Part shown: in pieces, positions 43,163 to 51,400 of the stretch
Layout: every line of letters begins with the position of its first letter
Numbering within the stretch: the stretch's first letter is position 1
Assembly: GCA_900465675.1 (NCBI GenBank)
Contig: UBJR01000005.1
Coordinates: 608,271 to 672,270 of the forward strand
Reading direction: 5' to 3'
Origin: Hyphomicrobiales bacterium
GTDB lineage: Bacteria > Pseudomonadota > Alphaproteobacteria > Rhizobiales > Rhizobiaceae
DNA: 64,000 bases
Position numbers and translations under genes: made by a program
Notes under the pieces: model-generated
The model's database searches: none
Seen by the model: the letters and a program-made list of their open reading frames with translations, nothing else
Told to the model about the DNA's origin: nothing

Positions 43163-45601
43163 TCAATCAGGCTCGATCAGGGCGACTGGCTGGACGCCAA
43201 GAATACTGGCGAGCGGCAGCCGTGGTCCGGGATCGAGATGATGTCCGGTAAGAAGATCGCATTTGATGCCCTGCAGACTTGGCGGGATCTCGATTGCGGT
43301 ATCGGCCCAGAACTCCGGCCCTGAAAACAACACACCGGGATCCAGCCAGCCGAGCATCAGGCGTGGTACGACCGTAATCGCATAGTCGCCGTCGAGCTGC
43401 CGGGCGCAGGCAACGGCGTGGTCTTTTCGGCTTCCCGTGATGCTGAGCGGCAGATACCGGCCAGCGGCAAACAGCTGTGGCTGGCGGCGGCGCAGGTGCA
43501 GGCCGATCTCGATAATCCGCTGTTTCAGCACCGGTGCCGTCAGCTCGTCGATTTCGCCATGCGCCGAAAGCGACTTGCGGAGTGCCTTGAAATTGACCGG
43601 GCGGCGGTTGTCGGGATCGACGAGGCTGAAATCGAAGCCTTCCGCGCCCTGATAAATATCGGGGATGCCGGGAGCGGTCAGCTTGATCAGCGTCTGCGAC
43701 AGGCTGTTGAGATAGCCGGCGGAAAGGAGGGGCCGCAGCGTTTCGGCAAAGTCCTCATGGAAGGTGAGGTTCGATGAGGCTGTGAGCGCTGATGCGTAAG
43801 CATTCACCGCGGCTTCGTATCCCGCATGCGGCTCGTCCCAGCTGGTACCGAGCTTCGCCTCGCGGATCGCTTTCTCGGCGTAGGCGGCAAATCGCTCCGT
43901 CAAAGCTTCCGCCCGGCCCTCGCTGAAATCTTCAGGCCAGATGCCGGCCAGCGCCTGATAGAGCATCCATTCGACATTGCCCTCCGGCGTCAGGCCGCCC
44001 GGCAGTTCGGTGAGGTGTTCGCGGTTCATCTCGCGCCAGCGCTCGACGCTGCGGCGCCAGAGGTCCGGCTCCTCGCTGAGGGCATAAAGTCTGGCGCGGG
44101 CGTCTTCACCGCGTTTCGTGTCGTGTGTCGAGGTTGCCGAAAGACCATGTGGCTGTTCTTCCGCACGCTTTTGCATGAAGCGGTGAAAAGCCTCGACGCC
44201 TTCGGGCATCGCGTCCGGCTCGCCGCCGACTTCGTTTGCGGCGAGAAGCCGGTTGTGGCGGTAGAACAGCGTGTCCTCCATCGCCTTTGCCATGATGGGA
44301 CCGCTCAACTGCTGGAAGCGCCGCTGGAATTCTTCCGCGCGGCCGTTGGTCAGCAATGCGCAGACGCCGTCGAGCGCCCTGCGGTCTTTGACATGCCTGG
44401 CGGCCGATCCTCTTATCTCCTCCAGCACCGTGGCCTCGCGTGCGTCCATCGCACCGCCTTGGCCGTAGCTCCTATAGACAGGAAAGGCGATCAGAAGCTC
44501 GCGAATGGCGTTCCTGATATCCGCTTCCGGTGTATCGGGGAGCGCGGCGGTCGCGAGCTTGCCTAGGCGGTTCACCTCGCCGGCAAAATTCCGCTCCACC
44601 ATCAGCATCTTGGCGGCTCTCAACCCCGCTTGAAAATCCGCGTTGGCCGGTGCGATGGTCGTATACGCCTTCTGCAACTCGGCCGTTCCCCTGGGGTCGA
44701 TGAAGAGATCGGCAAGAGCGGAAATGAACTCATAGCCCGTCGTCCCCGAGATCGGCCAATCCGCAGGCAGGCTCTCGCCATGGCCGAGGATCTTTTCGAC
44801 GATGATATAGGTCTCCGGTCCGGCGGCCTTGCGCAGCCGGTCCAGATAGGCCTTGGGGTCGGCAAGGCCGTCGATATGATCGAGGCGCAAGCCTTGCACT
44901 TTGCCCGACCGGACAAGATCGAGGATGACGCGATGGCTGTCCTCGAAGACGGCCTCGTCCTCGACGCGCAGGCCGGCGAGGCCGGTGACCTCGAAGAAGC
45001 GGCGGTAGCTCAGATGAGATGCGGCCGTCTTCCAGTGCGTGAGCCGCCAGTGCTGCGCCGCGTGGAGTCGGCCGATGTCGCCGGTTTCGGCACTATCGGG
45101 ATGCAACGGCAGATGCGTCTCGAAATAGGCAAGGGTCTGCTCGCCGGTCTCCGGGTCTCGAACTACCTTGAGTTCGCCGTCGGCCAGCGCTTCCTCGAAG
45201 GGCTTACCGAGGATGGGGAGCGTCAGCGGTTCGGACCAGTCGATGTCGAAATAGCCGGCATAGCGGCTCTGTTTTCCATACCGCAGGACATCCCGCCACC
45301 AGGCATTTTCGGTCGAGGCTGCCATGTGGTTCGGCACGATATCGAGGATCAGCCCGAGACCGGCTGACTTGAGTTCGGCGCAGAGCCGCTCGAACCCTTG
45401 GCGGCCGCCGATCGCGGGGTCGATCTCGTTGGCATCGGTGACGTCATAGCCATGGGTCGAGCCGGAGACCGCCGTGAAGATCGGCGAGGCATAGAGATGG
45501 CTGATGCCGAGCGCCTTGAGATAGGGCACGAGTTCGGCCGCATGGTCGAAGGTCATGCCGTTGCGAAACTGGAGCCGGTAGGTGGATGTGGGAAGCGTCA
45601 T
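43163..45601 (-). CDS. treY: Malto-oligosyltrehalose synthase
   Basis: 812 residues of the GH13 family. The N-terminus STYRLQFRNGMTFDHAAELVPYL, SGSTHGYDVTD, LDIVPNHMA (near residue 92) and LRLDHIDGL are TreY landmarks, including the catalytic Asp region. TreY converts the reducing end of a maltodextrin into a trehalose unit; TreZ then releases trehalose. No treZ or treX is in the window, so its partner is elsewhere. A general-stress promoter at 45635-45659 precedes the ATG at 45601, fitting trehalose as a stress protectant. Start chosen at MTLPTSTYRLQF with AAAGGCGG upstream. Confidence 0.94.
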   Translation of the reverse strand: MTLPTSTYRLQFRNGMTFDHAAELVPYLKALGISHLYASPIFTAVSGSTHGYDVTDANEIDPAIGGRQGFERLCAELKSAGLGLILDIVPNHMAASTENAWWRDVLRYGKQSRYAGYFDIDWSEPLTLPILGKPFEEALADGELKVVRDPETGEQTLAYFETHLPLHPDSAETGDIGRLHAAQHWRLTHWKTAASHLSYRRFFEVTGLAGLRVEDEAVFEDSHRVILDLVRSGKVQGLRLDHIDGLADPKAYLDRLRKAAGPETYIIVEKILGHGESLPADWPISGTTGYEFISALADLFIDPRGTAELQKAYTTIAPANADFQAGLRAAKMLMVERNFAGEVNRLGKLATAALPDTPEADIRNAIRELLIAFPVYRSYGQGGAMDAREATVLEEIRGSAARHVKDRRALDGVCALLTNGRAEEFQRRFQQLSGPIMAKAMEDTLFYRHNRLLAANEVGGEPDAMPEGVEAFHRFMQKRAEEQPHGLSATSTHDTKRGEDARARLYALSEEPDLWRRSVERWREMNREHLTELPGGLTPEGNVEWMLYQALAGIWPEDFSEGRAEALTERFAAYAEKAIREAKLGTSWDEPHAGYEAAVNAYASALTASSNLTFHEDFAETLRPLLSAGYLNSLSQTLIKLTAPGIPDIYQGAEGFDFSLVDPDNRRPVNFKALRKSLSAHGEIDELTAPVLKQRIIEIGLHLRRRQPQLFAAGRYLPLSITGSRKDHAVACARQLDGDYAITVVPRLMLGWLDPGVLFSGPEFWADTAIEIPPSLQGIKCDLLTGHHLDPGPRLPLASILGVQPVALIEPD

Positions 45602-45634
45602 GAGCCGCCTTTGTTCGGAAGGATAACGATCCGG

Positions 45635-45659
45635 AACGGCGGCGGCGGGCTTTTGTTCC
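45635..45659 (-). promoter_or_regulatory. EcfG-type general stress promoter of treY
   Basis: On the minus strand GGAAC (45659-45655) and CGTT (45638-45635) are exactly 16 bases apart, the consensus of the alphaproteobacterial EcfG/RpoE2 sigma factor. Transcription would start about 30 bases before the treY ATG. Confidence 0.75.
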
Positions 45660-45730
45660 CGCCATTTCACTCTTGCGGCAGGCGGCGGAGCAGTCTCTTT
45701 CCGCCTATTGTCAGGCTCGCGCAGTCATGG

Positions 45731-46294
45731 TCATGCGCGGCGGAAAATCTGCGCCTGTGTCCCCTTTGGAAAGCTCTTTGAGCTGACCAGTTCAAGGCGG
45801 CGGAGCGACGTGACGCCGGAGAAGATCGGCAGGCCGCGGCCGAGCGCCAACGGGTAGACCATCAGCCGGTATTGATCGACCAGATCGGCGGCGATGAGAC
45901 TCCGTGCGAAGCTGGCGCCGCCATGGGCAACGATGGGGTCTCCGTCGGTGGCCTTGAGTTTGGCGATCTCCTCGCTGAGATCACCGCTCGCCACATAGGC
46001 GTCCGGCCAGTTGCCGGTCTCGGCAGCCTCCAGGACGGCCGCTCCCGACTTCGAAAAGACGGCCTTCGGTATCTCGTTCATCGGCGCGGCGAATGGCCCT
46101 GCCGCGGTCGGCCAGAATCCGGCCATACTCCTGAAGCTGCGGCTGCCCATGATGTGCAGGCCGGCATCCGCGACCGTCTCAACCTTCCAGGCAATCGCCT
46201 CCTGGTCGCCGTTGAAGATCCAGTCGATTTCGCCTTCGGGACCGCAGACGAAGCCGTCGAGCGACATGGCCATGGTCAGGATCAGGTCTCGCAT
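45731..46294 (-). CDS. Dihydrofolate reductase-like (RibD C-terminal domain) protein
   Basis: 187 residues. MRDLILTMAMSLDGFVCGPEG at the start, HIMGSRSFRSMAGFWP near residue 47 and VAHGGASFARSLIAADLVDQYRLMVYPLALG near 120-150 are typical of the RibD-C/YyaP-type reductase family, which shares the DHFR fold. The physiological substrate is unknown; true folate reductases are a different subfamily. Start at 46294 is chosen since upstream residues overlap the end of pbpC. It appears monocistronic. Confidence 0.85.
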   Translation of the reverse strand: MRDLILTMAMSLDGFVCGPEGEIDWIFNGDQEAIAWKVETVADAGLHIMGSRSFRSMAGFWPTAAGPFAAPMNEIPKAVFSKSGAAVLEAAETGNWPDAYVASGDLSEEIAKLKATDGDPIVAHGGASFARSLIAADLVDQYRLMVYPLALGRGLPIFSGVTSLRRLELVSSKSFPKGTQAQIFRRA

Positions 46295-46373
46295 TGCTCT
46301 CTCCTCGTGCTGTTCTGATCCAAGGACGCTGAGGCGGCGCAGATTCCGACAGCGCCGCCGAAAAATCGGGACA

Positions 46374-48455
46374 TCAGTCGATGAAGACGCCGACGCTGGC
46401 CGCACGGCCCATGGCGTCGATGACGGTCAGCTTCGAATAGCCGCCGCCGTCCGGCAGCCACTGGTTGGTGCGGCGGCGCGAGAGATCCGGCAGCGGCTTG
46501 CCGTTTGCCAGCCATCGGAACGGCGCCCGGCCGCCCTGCAGTTTCAGCACGAGCGGCGAGAGATCGCCGTTCTTGGCGCCGAGATCCACATGCGCGCCCT
46601 CGGGCGGATAGACGATCTGCGGCGCGGATTCGCGTGAGGAGTTGACCAGAAGGCCGCTGGCATTCAGCGCAAAACGACGCTGGCTGACTGGCAGGTCCTG
46701 TTTGGCGATGCGGATCGCGCCGGAGGGCGGACGGGGCAGCGGCGTCGTGGCGATGCCGGACTTGGCGAAACCTTCGAAGAGGATCGGCGCTGCGGTGCCG
46801 TATCCGGTCAGCCCGGGAACCGCGCCGTTGTCGGGACGGCCGACCCAGACGCCGAGGACGTAGCGGCCATCATAGCCAACCGACCAGGCGTCACGGTAGC
46901 CGTAACTCGTGCCGGTCTTGTAGGCAATGCCGCGCTGCGGCGCGCCGGCAGGCGGGATGACGCCGGAGAGGATATCAGTGATGTTCCAGACGGCGACCGG
47001 TTCCAGCAGCGGCTCACCGTCAATCTTGCCGGGTATGCCGGTCACGCCATCGCCGATCCTGACCGGCTGACCGTTGTTGGTGAGCGCGGTATAGAGCTGC
47101 ACCAGATCCTTCAGCGTGATGCCGACGCCGCCGAGGCCAATTGCCAGGCCCGGCGTCTCGTTCGGCGGCAGGCTCGGCTGAACCTCGGCGCGGCGGAAGC
47201 GCACCATCAGCCGCGTCGGGTTCACGGCATCGAGAAGCTTTACGGCCGGGACGTTCAGTGACAGCTGCAGCGCCTCGCGGATCGTCACGTCGCCCTGATA
47301 GCTCATGTCGAAATTGCGCGGCCGGTAACCGAAGAAATCCGCCGGACGGTCCTCGATGATGGTTTCCTGGGCGATGAGCCCCTGCTCGAAGGCGAGACCA
47401 TAGATGAAGGGCTTCAGCGTCGAACCCGGCGAGCGGCTGATGCGGGTCATGTCGATCCAGCCGGAGCGGCTGGCATCGAAATAATCGGCCGAGCCGACCT
47501 CACCGACGATCTCGCCGGAGCGGGCATCCGCCATCACCATGGCAATCGACAGCTTCGGGCCGAGCCGCATCGCGGCATTCCTGGCGGTCAGTTCCAGTCC
47601 TGCCTGGACCTGCTTCTTCAGCGTCGTCTTGTGCTCGCGCTCTTTGGGCGCCTTGCGCAGCGCCGCTTCGGCAACATGCGCTGCAAGCGCCGGCAGCTGC
47701 ATGCGCCGCGCTGGCACCAGCGTCGCCTCGGCACGCCCGGCTTCGCCATCACCGACGGCGTCGGCAACTGCGACACGCTCCAGCACCCGCTTGCGCGCGG
47801 CTTCCGCGGCGGCGAGATTGCGGTCGGGGCGCCGCTTTTCTGGAAGCTGCGGCAAGGCGACGAGGAGAGCGGCCTGTGCCACCGTCAGCCGCTTCGGCTC
47901 CTTGCCGAAATAGGCAAGGCTCGCGGCCCTAACCCCTTCCAGATTGCCGCCATAGGGGGCATGGGTCAGGTAGAGATTGAGGATCTGCTCCTTCGATAGC
48001 CGCCGTTCGATCTGGATCGCGCGCACCACCTGCAGCAGCTTGGCCGACAGCGAGCGGCCGCTCCGCGGCTCGATCAGCCGCGCCACCTGCATCGACAGCG
48101 TCGAGGCGCCGGAGACAATTCGGCCGCTGGTGGCGAGCTGCAGCGCTGCCCGGCCGATCGCCAGCGCATCGATGCCGCGATGGTCGTAGAAGCGCCGGTC
48201 CTCATAGGCGACCAGCATGCGCAGGAATTGCGGATCGACGTCGGAGACATCCGTCTTCAACCGCCAGCGGCCCTCAGGCGTTGCGAAGGCGCGCAGCAGC
48301 TGGCCGTCGGCATCCAGCACTTCGGCGGAGACCTGCCCGGCAGTATCGAGCGGCGGCGGGTAGGCCTTGTCGAGCGCATCGAGGCCAAGCGCCAGCGCGC
48401 CGGCGAAGATCACGCCGGCGGCCGATGCAATGGTGAGCCTGTGCCAGAGCCGCAT
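46374..48455 (-). CDS. pbpC: Penicillin-binding protein 1C
   Basis: 693 residues: signal anchor (about 8-28), glycosyltransferase 51 domain (VAYEDRRFYDHRGID near 82; STLSMQVARL near 118; ERRLSKEQILNLYL near 150), transpeptidase domain (SPGSTLKPF near 340, SLN, KTGTSYGYRD near 510) and a C-terminal BiPBP_C domain (about 595-690). It polymerises and may cross-link peptidoglycan in the periplasm. Its ATG overlaps the stop of the macroglobulin gene by one base (TAATG). This PbpC-macroglobulin pairing is widely conserved in Gram-negative bacteria. Confidence 0.95.
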   Translation of the reverse strand: MRLWHRLTIASAAGVIFAGALALGLDALDKAYPPPLDTAGQVSAEVLDADGQLLRAFATPEGRWRLKTDVSDVDPQFLRMLVAYEDRRFYDHRGIDALAIGRAALQLATSGRIVSGASTLSMQVARLIEPRSGRSLSAKLLQVVRAIQIERRLSKEQILNLYLTHAPYGGNLEGVRAASLAYFGKEPKRLTVAQAALLVALPQLPEKRRPDRNLAAAEAARKRVLERVAVADAVGDGEAGRAEATLVPARRMQLPALAAHVAEAALRKAPKEREHKTTLKKQVQAGLELTARNAAMRLGPKLSIAMVMADARSGEIVGEVGSADYFDASRSGWIDMTRISRSPGSTLKPFIYGLAFEQGLIAQETIIEDRPADFFGYRPRNFDMSYQGDVTIREALQLSLNVPAVKLLDAVNPTRLMVRFRRAEVQPSLPPNETPGLAIGLGGVGITLKDLVQLYTALTNNGQPVRIGDGVTGIPGKIDGEPLLEPVAVWNITDILSGVIPPAGAPQRGIAYKTGTSYGYRDAWSVGYDGRYVLGVWVGRPDNGAVPGLTGYGTAAPILFEGFAKSGIATTPLPRPPSGAIRIAKQDLPVSQRRFALNASGLLVNSSRESAPQIVYPPEGAHVDLGAKNGDLSPLVLKLQGGRAPFRWLANGKPLPDLSRRRTNQWLPDGGGYSKLTVIDAMGRAASVGVFID

Positions 48456-51400
48456 TACTGTGCTGCGACAACCTCCATCTTGCCGGTCGCGGTGCGGGCC
48501 GAGAGCTGCGGACGGTACATGTCCTCGACGACGGCAGCCGGATGGTCGTAGGTGCCCGGGGTCACGGCGCGCACGACATAGGCGACGTTGATCTCGCGAT
48601 TGTCGCCTTCCGAGCGGTTGAAAGCCGCCACGAAGCGGTCGTCGCGGAACTCGGTATGGGCGGCCGTCTGTTCGCCGATCCAGTCGAAATTCGTCAGCTG
48701 GGCGCTATCGACCAGGCTCGGATTGTCGATCTGGAAACCGGCCGGCAGCAGGTCGGTGACGACGATGCGCGACGGCCAGTTATTGCTTTCGGTCACATGC
48801 AGCACGACGACATAGCGCTCGTTCTGCTTGGCTTCGCTGACATTCGCCTCCTCGCCATCGAGCGTGTAGTAGCTGCGCTCTATCGCAAAGCCGTCGCCGC
48901 CGGCAGGCAGCGGCGTCACCGGGGCGGCAACAGTCGTCACCACCGCGGAGACCGTGTCGCTGGTGGCGCTGGTCAGGGTCAGCGGATTGTTCAGGAGCGC
49001 ATCGCCGCTCATCGACGCCATGTAGGAGCCGGTATGTTCGGCACCGTTGACATCGACCTTCAGCGCATCGTCACCGCTCTGGATGGCGCGGGCGGCCAGC
49101 AGCATCCAGGCCTGTTCCTGGGTGCTCGTCCACTTGGAGCGGTTGAACTCCTTGGCGACGGCCTTGGCGAGCTCCGGAATGACCGGCGGCACCGGACGGC
49201 TTTCGGCCGCCAGCGCCAGGATCGCCGCGCCATCGCGCAGGATCGAGCCATAGTCGGTGCGCGAAAGATTGACGCGCTGGACCATCGACGTTTCGGTCAT
49301 CTGCAGCGCATCGACGAAGATGTTCTTCGAGCGTGTCGCATCGCCGTAGAGCGCCAGCGCCGCGGCGATATGGGCCTTGGCGAGCGGTGTCGGGAAGTCG
49401 TTGATCATCGTGTCTGCGTAGTAGCGCAGATCACTGATCGCCGCCTTCTTGTTGCGGGCGAGAACGTAGAGCGCATAGGCGATATTGTCGCCCTGCGTCT
49501 TGACATCGACGTCGTAGCTCAGCGCGTTCTGCAGGTTCTCAAGCGCCTGCACCAGCGCGCGGTCCGGCACGTCGTATTTCTCTTCACGTGCGCGGGTCAG
49601 GAAGTCGGTGACGTAGGAATCGAGCCAGAGGTCGCCTGAGTCAGGTCCCCAGAGGCCGAAGCTGCCTGCCGATGCCTGGTAGGAGAGCACGCGGTAGATC
49701 GCGTCCTGCACCCGCTTCTTCACATCGGCGTCGTCTTCAAGTCCTGCCTGCTTGGCGAGTTCGCCGAGATAGAGCAGCGGCATGGCGCGGCTCGTCGTCT
49801 GCTCGGCGCAGCCGAAAGGATAACGGTCGAGGGTCATCAGCAGCGCCGGGATATCGAAGGCGGCGGAGCGGGTGACGTTCACGCTGACGGAGGCGCCGGG
49901 CAGCACGCTGTCGGCCAGCAGCTCCTTGTCGATCTTCAACGAGGCCCCCGGTTTCAGCGCGATGACGCGGCGCTCGGTGACCGGCAGCGAAGCCGGGCGA
50001 ACCGGCACATCGACGGTCTGGTCGAGCGACAGGCCCGAGGCATCGGAGAGGTTGATCGAGACGGAACCCTGGCCGGGCTGCTTGCCGATCACGGCAAGCG
50101 TCAGGTCGGATTTGGCGCCAGCATCGAGATGGATCGTCTTGGAAGCCGAGGCGGCATCGACGCCGACAGCGTCATTGCCCGTGATCGCCACCTTGAAGTC
50201 GCCTGCTGGCGCAGCGGTATTGGCGATGTCGAGGCGCAGTTCGGCCTTGTCTCCCGGCGCCAGGAAGCGCGGCAGGCTGGCGGTGACAACGACGGGGTCG
50301 CGGATGATGACATCCTTGACGCCATGGCCGACACCGTCCTTCGACCAGGCAACCGCCATGACGCGGGCCGTGCCGTTGAATTGTGGAATGTCGAAGCTGA
50401 CATTCGCCTTCCCCTCGGCATCGAGCTTGACCGGGCCGGAGAAGAAGGCGACGAGCTTCTGCGTCGGCGGGCTGGCGGAGAGCGCCACGGTGCCGCCGTC
50501 ACCACCGGTGCGCAGCTTGCCGGTTGCGCCGAGCGAACCGTCGATCAGGCGGCCGTAGAGGTCGCGGATTTCGAGACCAAGCTGGCGCTGGCCGAAATAC
50601 CAGTCTTCTGGGTTCGGCGCCTCATAGCGCGTCAGGTTGAGAATGCCGACATCGACGGCGGCAACCGTCACATAGGCATCCTCGTTGGCGCCGGCACCGG
50701 CAACTGCGAGGCTGATATTGAGCGGCCCGCGCGGCAGCATCTTGTCAGGCGCCTCGACCTTGACCTGCAGCGCGCGCTGCTCGGGATCGACCTTCAGCCA
50801 TTTGATTCCGATGGAGCGCATCGGCATGTGATTGTCCTGGCTGTCGCCGGGGCGGAAGAGAGTGGCGGTGACATAGGCACCCGCACCCCAATCGGCGGTG
50901 ACGGGAATATCGACTTCACCGCCGGTCTCGCCCATCGTGGCGTTCTGCACAGCCACCAGGTTCTCGGTACCCGCGGTGACCATCAGCTCGCCGCCATAGC
51001 GCGAGGTGACCTTCAGCTTGGCCGTTTCGCCGACCTTGTAGCTGTCCTTGTCGAGAGCGATTTCGAGACCATCTGGCGTCTCCGTAGAGGTCGTCTCGAC
51101 GAACCAGCCGGCGTCGAATTCGAAGCTCGATGTCGGACCGTCGGCATCCGGGCTTTCGACTTCGAGGCGATAGCGGCCCCAGCCGACAGGCACGGAAATC
51201 TTGCCGCCATCGGTTCCGGCATCGATCACGCCATCTGCGACCTGGCGGGCATTGTAGGCAGGTTCGTATTTCCAGGCGGTGCCGTCGCGGTACCACTGGT
51301 ACTCGCGCTCGAGGTTGTAGAATTTCCAGCGCAGGCCCTTCACTTCCTGTTTCTGGCCTTCGGCGGTGATGCCGATAATATTGAAGGAGACGGTGGAATT

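Noticed and set aside
46330..46365. GGCGGCGC/GCGCCGCC hairpin after pbpC as a terminator
   Set aside because: On the minus strand the T-run precedes rather than follows the stem, so it does not fit a Rho-independent terminator for pbpC.
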